DNA from: Ramlibacter sp.
GTDB taxonomy: Bacteria; Pseudomonadota; Gammaproteobacteria; Burkholderiales; Burkholderiaceae_C
DNA: 8,639 bases
Assembly: GCA_023701085.1 (NCBI GenBank)
Contig: JAMPXR010000089.1
Location: 1 to 8,639, forward strand
Direction: 5' to 3'
A program made the position numbers and the translations under genes. The notes under the pieces are model-generated. The model saw only the letters and a program-made list of their open reading frames with translations, ran no database searches and was not told the origin of the DNA. Positions 1 to 7,448 of the stretch are shown piece by piece (the first letter of the stretch is position 1; every line of letters starts with the position of its first letter).

Positions 1-1082
1 GGCTTGGGCGTGACGGGCTGGGGCCGGTAAGGCAATGAGGTGGGATGCGAGGTGACCAGGATTTCCCACACCGAGTCACCTTCGCCGCTGCCGGCGGACA
101 TCCGCGAGTTGTCCCGGAAGTAATAGTCCACCGCCAGCGAAAGATACTCGCGGTTCTGGTCCGCGCGGGGGCAGCGCTCCAGGTTGAACAGGTAGCCCGG
201 CGCCATGGTCCGCACGCTGGTCTGGCCCTGCGTGCGCTCGTGCTCGGCTTCCAGCGTCTCCAGCCGCACGCCCGAATAGGTTTCCCCGTCGCCGTATTTC
301 ACGTACCCGCCGGGCCACATGTAGCGCTCCCACGCGTCGTTCGTGTGGCCCAGCGGGTTCTTGCGCTTGGTCTTCAGGTCGGCGCGCGGATTGGCGAAAT
401 CGTAGTCGTCGGTGAGGTACTCGCCCGAGTTGATCTCTTCCAGCACCTGCCAGCTCCTGAAATGCTCTTCATCGGCCACCGTCGCGGCGTCCACGCCGTA
501 GTACTTGATGCTGGGCTTGCCGGGCAGCGGCGAGTGGCAGCTGGTGTCGTCCGCAAGTACCAGCGTGTGGCTGCCGTCCTGATGCTCGAAGTAGAAGTAG
601 ATGCCCTCGTGCTCCATCAGCCGCATGACGAAGTTCAGGTCGGTTTCCTGGTATTGCACGCAGTAGTCCCATTCGCGGTACGACTTCTTCAGCTTGGACA
701 CCAGCGCGAAGCCGTACTTGCCCAGCACCTCCGAGATGATGTCGGGCACCTTCTTGAACTGGAAGATCTTGCAGTCGCTGCGCCGGCCGGCCAGCCACAA
801 CCAGGGGCGGACCCTGGCCACGTACAGCAGGTGCTCGCCTTCGCGGCCGCCGCTGCCGAAGCGGGTGCAGATCCCGTTGAAGTGGCGCACGCCGCCACCG
901 CCCTCGGTTTCGACCTTGAGCGTGATGTCCTTGCCCAGCATGGCCTTGGCGCTCAGGCCCGAGGTCTTGCTGTGGAACGTGATGTCGAATTCGAACAGGG
1001 TCGAAATCGCCTCGGTTCCGCGCATCTGGCGAAACCAAAGTGCCTCTCCCAGCGGGGTCGTTGCGTCGACGATTCGTTCCAT
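1..1082 (-). CDS. vgrG: Type VI secretion spike protein VgrG (TssI), N-terminal 360 residues; 3' end outside window
   Basis: VgrG forms a trimeric spike on the tip of the Hcp tube and carries effectors into target cells. The frame is open from ATG 1082 to the window edge and encodes 360 residues. The start follows a GAAGG ribosome binding site with 6-nt spacing. Visible landmarks are an N-terminal PLGEALWFRQMRG segment (residues 10-22), the LFEFDI motif at 29-34, and the strongly conserved core YQETDLNFVMRLMEHEGIYF at 144-163. These match the phage gp27-like hub domain. The sequence ends at RPQPVTPK, which in typical VgrGs lies just before the gp5-like OB-fold, so the needle and any effector-like C-terminal extension are not seen. 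The N-terminus before PLGE is short but not truncated by a stop. The gene follows clpV by 94 nt, as vgrG1 follows clpV1 in the H1-T6SS. Family assignment is firm; whether this VgrG is an 'evolved' one cannot be told. Confidence 0.96.
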   Translation of the reverse strand, partial: MERIVDATTPLGEALWFRQMRGTEAISTLFEFDITFHSKTSGLSAKAMLGKDITLKVETEGGGGVRHFNGICTRFGSGGREGEHLLYVARVRPWLWLAGRRSDCKIFQFKKVPDIISEVLGKYGFALVSKLKKSYREWDYCVQYQETDLNFVMRLMEHEGIYFYFEHQDGSHTLVLADDTSCHSPLPGKPSIKYYGVDAATVADEEHFRSWQVLEEINSGEYLTDDYDFANPRADLKTKRKNPLGHTNDAWERYMWPGGYVKYGDGETYSGVRLETLEAEHERTQGQTSVRTMAPGYLFNLERCPRADQNREYLSLAVDYYFRDNSRMSAGSGEGDSVWEILVTSHPTSLPYRPQPVTPK

Positions 1083-1088
1083 GGCAAG

Positions 1089-1093
1089 CCTTC
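1089..1093 (-). promoter_or_regulatory. Shine-Dalgarno site of vgrG
   Basis: The minus strand reads GAAGG followed by six bases (CTTGCC) and then the vgrG ATG. This is good complementarity at good spacing and supports the ATG at 1082 as the start. It also suggests that vgrG has its own efficient initiation rather than depending on coupling to clpV, which ends 94 nt upstream. Confidence 0.65.
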
Positions 1094-1112
1094 AGCTATA
1101 AGTCCGGTCGTT

Positions 1113-1162
1113 CACCGGTCCGTCCGCCGGGTTCGGTGGCGGGCAGGTGAAGCGGACCGGTG
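1113..1162. repeat. 10-bp inverted repeat (hairpin) between clpV and vgrG
   Basis: On the plus strand CACCGGTCCG (1113-1122) and CGGACCGGTG (1153-1162) are perfect reverse complements separated by 30 nt. Inside the loop CCGCC (1124-1128) can pair with GGCGG (1138-1142), which gives a nested two-stem structure in the transcript. It lies wholly in the 94-nt clpV-vgrG gap, 15-64 nt after the clpV stop codon in the transcribed direction. No T-run follows on the minus strand, so it is not a classical rho-independent terminator. It could be an mRNA-stabilising or attenuating hairpin, or a dyad bound by a protein. Such GC-rich repeats also arise by chance in DNA of this composition, so a function is only inferred. 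Confidence 0.6.
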
Positions 1163-1176
1163 TTCCGCCGCCGCCT

Positions 1177-3858
1177 TCAATCGATCGCATACGAGAACTC
1201 GCCGCCGCTGACATCGATCACCACCTTGCTCAAGACCTGCGCCGCGATCGTCCGCTTCAGGTACTCCTCGGAGATCCGCGGCAGGATGGTATTGGTCAGG
1301 ATGGCATCGATCATCCGGCCGCCGCTTTCGACCTCGGTGCAGCGCGACGCGATGAGCTTGACGACCTCCTCCGAATAGTCGAAGTGCGCCTTGTGGTTTT
1401 CGGCGATCCGCTTCTTGATGCGATCGAGCTGCAGCCGGATGATATTGCCCAGCATCTCGTCGCTCAGGGGATAGTAGGGAATCACCTGCAGGCGGCCCAG
1501 CAGCGCGGCGGGAAAGACCTTCAGCAAGGGCTCGCGCAGCGCCTTGGCGACATCCTGCGGCTCGGGCACGAGCTCCGGGTCGCGCGTCATGTTCATCACC
1601 AGGTCGCTGCCCACATTGCTGGTGAGGATGATCACGGTGTTCTTGAAGTCGATCTGGCGTCCTTCGCCGTCCTCCATCATTCCCTTGTCGAACACCTGGA
1701 AGAAGATCTCGTGCACGTCCGAGTGCGCCTTTTCGACTTCGTCCAGCAGCACCACGCTGTAGGGCCTGCGGCGCACCGCTTCGGTGAGCACGCCGCCTTC
1801 GCCATAGCCCACGTAGCCGGGCGGAGCGCCCTTGAGCGTGGACACGGTGTGAGCTTCCTGGAATTCGCTCATGTTGATGGTGATCATGTTCTGCTCACCG
1901 CCGTACAGCGTCTCGGCCAGGGTCAGCGCGGTCTCCGTCTTGCCCACGCCCGAGGGGCCCACCAGCATGAAGACGCCGATCGGCTTGTTCGGGTTGTCCA
2001 GCCGGGCGCGGCTGGTCTGGATCCGCCTGGAGATGATGTCCAGGCCATGCCGCTGGCCGATCACCCGCTGGTTGAGCGTGTCGGCCAGCTTCAGGATCGC
2101 TTCCACCTCGTTCTTGACCATGCGGCCCACCGGGATGCCCGTCCAGTCGGCCACCACGGATGCCACCGCCTGCGCGTCCACGGCGGGCAGGATGAGCGGC
2201 GATTCGCCCTGCATCTGCGCCAGCCGCTCCTGCAGGGCGTGCAGTTCCTGCCTCATCGCAGTACGCGCCGCATCGTCCAGCGGCGCGGCGGCGGCGTCCA
2301 CCTGGCCGTCGCCGCTGGCGCGCAATTTGCCGCGCAGCTCGAGCACCTGCGCCACCAGCGCCTTTTCGTCGTTCCAGCGCGCTTCGAGCACGGCCAGCTT
2401 TTCCGCCTCGGCCGCGCGCCTGGCGGTGGCCTCGCCCAGGCGTTCGCCCGTTTCGATGCCCACCGCGACCTCCCGCTCGATGATGCCGATCTCCACGTCC
2501 AGGATTTCGAGGCGGCGCTGGACGTCCTCCACCTCGGGCGGGGTGGCGTGCTGGCTCACGGCGACGCGGGCGCAGCTGGTGTCCAGCAGGCTCACCGCCT
2601 TGTCGGGCAACTGGCGGGCCGGAATGTAGCGGTGCGAGAGATTGACCGCGGCGGTGATGGCCTCGTCCAGCAGCAGCACCTTGTGATGCTTTTCCAGCAC
2701 GGAGGCCACGCCGCGCAGCATCGCCACCGCCTTGGCCTCCTCGGGCTCGGGGATCTGCACGACCTGGAAGCGCCGCGTGAGCGCCGGGTCTTTTTCGATG
2801 TACTTCTTGTATTCGGCCCAGGTCGTAGCGCCTATGGTGCGCAGCGTGCCCCGGGCCAGCGCCGGCTTGAGCAGGTTGGCGGCATCGCCCGTTCCCGCGG
2901 CGCCACCGGCGCCCACCAGCGTGTGCACTTCGTCCACGAACAGGATCACCGGCTTGGGGCTGGCCTGGACCTCGTCGATCACCTGGCGCAGCCGCTGCTC
3001 GAACTCGCCCTTCATGCTGGCGCCGGCCTGCAGCAGGCCGACGTCCAGCATGAGCAGGGACACGTCCTTCAGCTGGGGCGGCACGTCGCCCCGGGCAAGG
3101 CGCAGCGCGAAGCCTTCGGCGACGGCGGTCTTTCCGACGCCCGCCTCGCCCGTGAGGATGGGGTTGTTCTGCCGGCGGCGCATCAGGATGTCCACGATCT
3201 GGCGGATTTCCTCGTCGCGGCCCGTCACCGGGTCGATTTCGCCCTTGCGCGCCTTTTCGGTCAGGTCGACCGCGTACTTCGCCAGCGCCTCCTGCTTGCC
3301 CATCTGCGCCGGCGCCATCGCGCCGCTGGCCTCGCCGGGTTCGCCGCCCAGGCCCGTGCCGTCGCTGGCGGCCAACCCGCTCTCGGCCGAGCCCTTGACG
3401 ATATCGGCCAGCTTGTCCGTCAGCGCGTCGATGCCGAGCTTCTCGAATTCGCGCGAGATGCCGTACAGGAGGTTGCGCAGCCCGCTGGTCTTGACGATGC
3501 CCACCATGATGTAGGCGCTGCGCACCTGGTTGTCGCCGTACTTGAGCGTGCCGTACACCCAGGCCCGCTCCACCGCGTTCTCGATGTGCTCCGACAGGTC
3601 GGAAATCGACGTCGCGCCGCGCGGCAGCCGGTCGAGCGCGCGCGTCAGGTCGGCCGCCAGCTTGGAGGCGTCCACGTCGAAGTGGCGCACGATGCGGTGC
3701 AGGTCGCTGTCGCTCGTGTTCAGGATCTGCTGCAGCCAGTGCACCAGCTCCACATAGGGGTTGCCGCGCAGCTTGCAGAAGACCGTGGCACCCTCGATGG
3801 CCTTGTACAGCAAGGGGTTGAGCTTTCCGAACAATGCGACCCGGCTGATTTCAGACAT
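1177..3858 (-). CDS. clpV: T6SS AAA+ ATPase TssH/ClpV, sheath disassembly chaperone
   Basis: ClpV is a cytoplasmic hexameric Hsp100/Clp-type ATPase that threads and dismantles the contracted TssB/TssC sheath so that it can be reused. The 893-residue product has the full family layout and a normal length. An N-terminal Clp_N domain (about 1-155) is followed by a Gly/Ala/Ser-rich linker (about 155-187). NBD1 has Walker A GEAGVGKT at 237-244, Walker B ILFVDE at 305-310 and the arginine-finger region TRRF at 361-364. A charged coiled-coil middle region covers about 440-550. NBD2 has Walker A GPSGVGKT at 634-641, pore loop GYVGYGEGG at 681-689, Walker B VVLLDE at 702-707, sensor 1 TSN at 746-748 and sensor 2 GGR at 846-848. 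All catalytic residues look intact. The start is ATG 3858 (MSEISRVALF), where the ClpV N-domain homology begins. The frame stays open upstream, but that part overlaps tssG and is not ClpV-like. The first 8 nt (ATGTCTGA) overlap the tssG stop, which implies translational coupling. Confidence 0.98.
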   Translation of the reverse strand: MSEISRVALFGKLNPLLYKAIEGATVFCKLRGNPYVELVHWLQQILNTSDSDLHRIVRHFDVDASKLAADLTRALDRLPRGATSISDLSEHIENAVERAWVYGTLKYGDNQVRSAYIMVGIVKTSGLRNLLYGISREFEKLGIDALTDKLADIVKGSAESGLAASDGTGLGGEPGEASGAMAPAQMGKQEALAKYAVDLTEKARKGEIDPVTGRDEEIRQIVDILMRRRQNNPILTGEAGVGKTAVAEGFALRLARGDVPPQLKDVSLLMLDVGLLQAGASMKGEFEQRLRQVIDEVQASPKPVILFVDEVHTLVGAGGAAGTGDAANLLKPALARGTLRTIGATTWAEYKKYIEKDPALTRRFQVVQIPEPEEAKAVAMLRGVASVLEKHHKVLLLDEAITAAVNLSHRYIPARQLPDKAVSLLDTSCARVAVSQHATPPEVEDVQRRLEILDVEIGIIEREVAVGIETGERLGEATARRAAEAEKLAVLEARWNDEKALVAQVLELRGKLRASGDGQVDAAAAPLDDAARTAMRQELHALQERLAQMQGESPLILPAVDAQAVASVVADWTGIPVGRMVKNEVEAILKLADTLNQRVIGQRHGLDIISRRIQTSRARLDNPNKPIGVFMLVGPSGVGKTETALTLAETLYGGEQNMITINMSEFQEAHTVSTLKGAPPGYVGYGEGGVLTEAVRRRPYSVVLLDEVEKAHSDVHEIFFQVFDKGMMEDGEGRQIDFKNTVIILTSNVGSDLVMNMTRDPELVPEPQDVAKALREPLLKVFPAALLGRLQVIPYYPLSDEMLGNIIRLQLDRIKKRIAENHKAHFDYSEEVVKLIASRCTEVESGGRMIDAILTNTILPRISEEYLKRTIAAQVLSKVVIDVSGGEFSYAID

Positions 3859-4999
3859 GAGAAGCTTTCTGCATGGAAGGGTTGCGGCTCGCCGTGTGGA
3901 CGCGGCTGAGGCGTTCCACGTCGAGCAGTACATCGTCCGCGTCGCGCGCGCGGCGCCCCGGCGACATGCCGAGCCAGCTGGTCCAGCCAAGCTGCCCGTA
4001 CTCGCCCAGGCGGGTCGCGGGAACCTCGTCGCGTTTCAGGATGAGGCGGGCATCCCAGGCCAGTTCGACGCCCAGGTAATTGCGCAGCCAGTCGCGCACC
4101 TGGAAGAAACGCACCCCGCCCGGCAGGAAGCGCTCGAATTCGCGCAGCGGCATGGTGCCCAGCCGCAGCCGGATCTTGTGCTGCGCGTCGGGCACCTTGG
4201 CGCCGGCGATCGCACCCTGGCCCAGACGGGAGGAAGCGGAACCCACCTCGATACGGTCTTTCGCTTTCGCCCCGGCCAGTGCCACGGACGTCAGGCGCGT
4301 GCGTTCACCCTCGGCCAAGCTCAGCCACTGCCGGCAATATTCCTGGACCGCGACCGGCACCCGCAGCAGCGCGGCCAGGGGTCGCACCAGCCCTTCGGCG
4401 TTGCGCGTCTGGCGGGCCAAGTGCCCGGCATGGTGCAGCTTCAGGTGGTCCGGAACGCTGTCGCGATTCTTCAACGCGGACTGGCCCAGGCCGATGAGGC
4501 TCGCGGCGTAGCGGCCGAAGGCATCGCGGTCCGGCCGGTCCAGGCTGGTCACCGGCTGGCAATCGGCCCAGGCGCGGTAGAACAGCAGGATCATGCGGTG
4601 CTGGAAGATGTCGCAAAAGCGCGCGATGGTTTCGTCCTTGGCGTGCAGCAGGCGCTCTTGCACATACTCGGTCACATGCTGGGGCAGCGCGCCGTTCGGG
4701 CCGAACAGCCCGAAATGATGGATGGAAAGACGGCCGAGCCCGTGCGCCGCGGCGCCAGGCTGGTACTGGTGCAGCGCGGCCGGCGCGAACATCAGCGAGG
4801 GGTGCTGGGTCAGACGCAGGGGTTCATCGCGCGGACGCGCTGCGCGGCCCAGCGGCACGGCGCCGGCGATGGCCGCGTCGACCTGCCGCAGCACATGGTA
4901 GAAGTCGTATTGAGTCGCGTCGGCCGCGAGCGCCGCCCACAGCCCTTCCAGCCGCACTGTCGGAGGCGTTGCAGGGGTTGCGTCGGCCGGGTTCGTCAC
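3851..4999 (-). CDS. tssG: T6SS baseplate subunit TssG (VasB/ImpH family)
   Basis: TssG is a cytoplasmic baseplate wedge protein that assembles with TssF, TssE and TssK at the membrane complex and serves as the platform for tube and sheath growth. Family landmarks are LWAALAADATQYDFYHVLRQ (residues 20-39), FGLFGPNGALPQHVTEYVQE (96-115), the LGQGAIAGAKVPDAQHKIRL stretch (259-278), FLPGG (291-295) and the C-terminal RLGEYGQLGWTSWLG (330-344). I chose GTG 4999, giving 382 residues, because it overlaps the tssF TGA as GTGA, a common coupling arrangement. The frame also stays open to a TTG at 5032, which would add 11 low-complexity residues and a 37-nt overlap with tssF. Neither start has a strong ribosome binding site. 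Residues about 236-257 look like an extra segment compared with the TssG proteins I know. The function is firm; the exact start is not. Confidence 0.95.
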   Translation of the reverse strand: MTNPADATPATPPTVRLEGLWAALAADATQYDFYHVLRQVDAAIAGAVPLGRAARPRDEPLRLTQHPSLMFAPAALHQYQPGAAAHGLGRLSIHHFGLFGPNGALPQHVTEYVQERLLHAKDETIARFCDIFQHRMILLFYRAWADCQPVTSLDRPDRDAFGRYAASLIGLGQSALKNRDSVPDHLKLHHAGHLARQTRNAEGLVRPLAALLRVPVAVQEYCRQWLSLAEGERTRLTSVALAGAKAKDRIEVGSASSRLGQGAIAGAKVPDAQHKIRLRLGTMPLREFERFLPGGVRFFQVRDWLRNYLGVELAWDARLILKRDEVPATRLGEYGQLGWTSWLGMSPGRRARDADDVLLDVERLSRVHTASRNPSMQKASHV

Positions 5000-6870
5000 G
5001 CCATTGGACGCCGTCCGACGCGCGGCTGCCAATGGGCAATCTGACCGCGCTGCGTACTGCGCAAGACAAATTCGGTGAATGAGTTCAGGCCCACGTGCCT
5101 GGCGAAGAATTGGTCCAGCACGGCGCCAAGCAACCAGGGGCTCCCACCTGCCAATGGGATCTCGTCGACCAGAAGATCCAACTGAACGCCGCGGCCAAAG
5201 ACGATAGGGCCGCGCCCGGGCACGCGGCGGTTGACCTCTTTCACGGACAACTTCTGGACGGCCGCGATCTGAGCCTCGGCGCCCGCTGCGCCCAGGCGCG
5301 CATACAGTCCCAGCAGGTCGCGCACGGCGGCCGCGCCCTGCTCGGCGTTCAAGTCGGTCAACGTCAGGTAATTAAGGCTCAGGTGGGAGATCAGGCGCCA
5401 GGTGATCTCGCGTTCCGCCAGGGCTGGCGTGGGCCGCGTGGGCCCGGCCACGAACCGTATGCTCTCGACAGGCAGGGACGCCTGGGGCGTGAGATCCGTG
5501 CCCGCGCCGCCGATCGGCGCGAGCAGGGACAGGTCCCGGTTGGTGCACAGGGCTTCCACGGTGACCTGCCTCAGTTCGGCGGCGTAAGGGGCTTCGTTGG
5601 CGTCCACCAGCGACAGAAAGCATTCGCTGCCCACGTAGCCGGTCCGCGGCCCCTGCCGGCGCGCTTTCTCCGACAGCAGGCGCGGCTCGCGGCGCACCGA
5701 AAAATACGCGCCAGAGCCCCGCCGTTCGGTGTCGGCCGCCGCGTAGAAAGGATGGAAGACGATTTCCCGGTCCGAGTCGCCTTGATGGCCTATCACGCGA
5801 TCGATGCTGTGCACTTCGAAATCCAGCGGGCGGCCCCGGTCCACGACGGCGTGGTACTCGAAACGGTTCGCGCCCACGGGGATGCGGTCGGACGTACGCG
5901 GAAACAGGTTGACCACGGGTGCGCAGTGCAGCAGGAAGCTGCTCGGATCGACCACGGCTTCCAGCGCGACGTTGGACGCCTTGAGCAGCACCACCACTTC
6001 GAAGCGTGTCCCGCCGATCCGGGGCAAAGCCCGCTGCAATCCGTTGATCGAGAAGAAACGATAACGCTCGGGAAAAGCGAAGTACTCGTGCAGCAGCCGG
6101 TATCCATCGAAGGCGCGCGAATCCAGCGGCAGCAGCGCCTGCTGCGTCGCGAAGCCCTCGCAGGCCAGCGCATCGGCCTGATAGGGGATCAGTTCATTGA
6201 TCGGCAAGGTGCCGGGGTGAACCAGCAGGCCCAGGCACTGGGTGTGAATGAGTTCCTGGAGCTTGGAGGCCGTGTCGGGCGTGCCGTTGATGAAGAGCGG
6301 CAAGCTGTCCAGCTTCAGAGTGGATACCTCGAGTTGCCCGGTTGTTTCGAATACCAGCCGCAGGGCGCCGCGAACCGGCTCCCCCCACCGAAACTTGCTG
6401 ACGGGCAGATCGGGCGGGGCCGCGGTGAGGCGGGCCTCGGCCAGGCGGATCGGCCACAGCATGAGATCGTGCGCGGTCCGGAACTCGCAGGCGGTCTGTT
6501 CATGGGCCGGCAGCCGTCCGCGCAGCCGCGAGTGGCGCGGCAGCAGGTGACCGTCCGGCGAACCGCCCTCGGATTTCGAAGGCTCGAAACGCGCGACCCC
6601 CATGGCCGGGGTGGGCGCGGAATAGCCAGGGTAGACCAGGTCCAGCAATCGCTGCGAGAAGCGGGGAAACTCCGCATCCATCTTCAGCTGGATGCGCGCC
6701 GACATGAACGCGAATCCTTCGAGCAGGCGCTCCACGTACGGGTCCGCCACCTCGATGCCGCGCATGCCCAGCCGGCCCGCCACCTTGGGGAACTGCTGGG
6801 CGAATTCGGCGCCCTGCTCGCGCACGTAGGCGAGTTCGCGGTTGTAGTAGTCGAGGAACCTGGGATCCAT
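4996..6870 (-). CDS. tssF: T6SS baseplate subunit TssF (VasA/ImpG family)
   Basis: TssF is a large baseplate wedge component. Two copies assemble with one TssG and contact TssE, TssK and the VgrG/Hcp spike complex. The 624-residue length is typical of the family. The N-terminus MDPRFLDYYNRELAYVREQG (1-20) and the following GRLGMRG...DPYVERLLEGFAFMSARI region (32-60) are the hallmark of TssF. Also typical are the FPRFSQRLLDLVYPGY segment (68-83) and the C-terminal FTEFVLRSTQRGQIAHW motif, the last of which ends about 10 residues before the stop. ATG 6870 is the only sensible start: it lies one base after the tssE TGA (TGATATG) and places the family N-terminus exactly. The 3' end overlaps the tssG GTG by 4 nt. 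No truncation or frameshift is visible. Confidence 0.98.
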   Translation of the reverse strand: MDPRFLDYYNRELAYVREQGAEFAQQFPKVAGRLGMRGIEVADPYVERLLEGFAFMSARIQLKMDAEFPRFSQRLLDLVYPGYSAPTPAMGVARFEPSKSEGGSPDGHLLPRHSRLRGRLPAHEQTACEFRTAHDLMLWPIRLAEARLTAAPPDLPVSKFRWGEPVRGALRLVFETTGQLEVSTLKLDSLPLFINGTPDTASKLQELIHTQCLGLLVHPGTLPINELIPYQADALACEGFATQQALLPLDSRAFDGYRLLHEYFAFPERYRFFSINGLQRALPRIGGTRFEVVVLLKASNVALEAVVDPSSFLLHCAPVVNLFPRTSDRIPVGANRFEYHAVVDRGRPLDFEVHSIDRVIGHQGDSDREIVFHPFYAAADTERRGSGAYFSVRREPRLLSEKARRQGPRTGYVGSECFLSLVDANEAPYAAELRQVTVEALCTNRDLSLLAPIGGAGTDLTPQASLPVESIRFVAGPTRPTPALAEREITWRLISHLSLNYLTLTDLNAEQGAAAVRDLLGLYARLGAAGAEAQIAAVQKLSVKEVNRRVPGRGPIVFGRGVQLDLLVDEIPLAGGSPWLLGAVLDQFFARHVGLNSFTEFVLRSTQRGQIAHWQPRVGRRPMA

Positions 6871-6871
6871 A

Positions 6872-7402
6872 TCAACCCAGCCCGGTGGTGAACTGATCCT
6901 TCAGCGTGACGTGGCCGGTTTCCAGGTCCAGTTCGGAGCGCAGCAACAGTTCGAGCGGATAGGGCACCGACCACAACTCTCCGTGCAGTTCGAATTGCAG
7001 CAGGTTATGGTGACCGAGCGCATCCGTCGGCGTCAAGGCCTTCACGGTGAGGGTGTCGGGAAGGATGCGGGGCTCGAAGGCGAGGATCGCATCGCGGATC
7101 TGGTGTTCCAGTTCGCGCCAGTCCACGCCTGAAAAGATCTTGCCCGACAGGACCGGAATGCCGAAATTGACGACGGACTTCCGGACCTCGGGGTAGCTGC
7201 TCAACTGGTCGCCGGTATGGTGGGCCGTCGTGTTCAGCAGCCACGCCAGGTCGCGCAGCACCGTGCGCTTCAGGCGCCCCTTCGAGACGACCGCGTTCTG
7301 CAAAGGTTCCGTCCTCTGCCCCGGCTCGTCGTCCGTCAGCCGGTCCAGCAGGGCCGGTTGAAGCCGATCCCCTTCGGAACGTTCGCTGGCGAGGTCTTCC
7401 AT
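6872..7402 (-). CDS. tssE: T6SS baseplate subunit TssE (gp25-like)
   Basis: TssE is the homologue of the phage T4 baseplate protein gp25. It seeds sheath assembly at the baseplate, beside TssF and TssG. The 176-residue product carries the conserved N-terminal RLQPALLDRLTDDEP (13-27), the RDLAWLLNT motif (50-58) and the EPRI motif (110-113) of the gp25/lysozyme-like fold family. I chose ATG 7402 because the preceding in-frame residues, up to an ATG at 7537, are basic and proline-rich, overlap tagJ and look unlike any TssE. The 46-nt gap after tagJ has no strong Shine-Dalgarno sequence next to this ATG, so initiation may be weak. This would suit the small number of TssE copies needed per machine, though that is inference. 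The stop lies 1 nt before the tssF ATG, so the two are probably translated in a coupled way. Confidence 0.95.
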   Translation of the reverse strand: MEDLASERSEGDRLQPALLDRLTDDEPGQRTEPLQNAVVSKGRLKRTVLRDLAWLLNTTAHHTGDQLSSYPEVRKSVVNFGIPVLSGKIFSGVDWRELEHQIRDAILAFEPRILPDTLTVKALTPTDALGHHNLLQFELHGELWSVPYPLELLLRSELDLETGHVTLKDQFTTGLG

Positions 7403-7448
7403 GGGGTACTCGGTGATCGGGTGGAGGGCCTGAACCTGGGGCGTAGGC

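Noticed and set aside
1113..1162. Rho-independent terminator after clpV
   Set aside because: The stem is good, but no T-rich tract follows on the transcribed strand and the loop is long (30 nt).
45..1211. Plus-strand open frame of 388 codons over vgrG and the clpV-vgrG gap
   Set aside because: It is antisense to a well-conserved VgrG and low in complexity. It begins and ends without gene-like context.
1147..3909. A 920-codon open frame on the plus strand, antisense to clpV
   Set aside because: It mirrors clpV almost exactly, its translation is rich in His/Arg/Ala/Leu/Gln with no recognisable domain, and the minus-strand frame has every ClpV motif. It is a by-product of GC-rich codon usage.
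3859..3990. 44 extra N-terminal residues for ClpV from an upstream start
   Set aside because: They lie inside the conserved tssG coding region and do not resemble ClpV; the family N-terminus starts at MSEISRVALF.
5095..6891. A 598-codon open frame on the plus strand, antisense to tssF
   Set aside because: Composition is as expected for the complement of a GC-rich gene and no domain is recognisable; tssF on the minus strand is clear.
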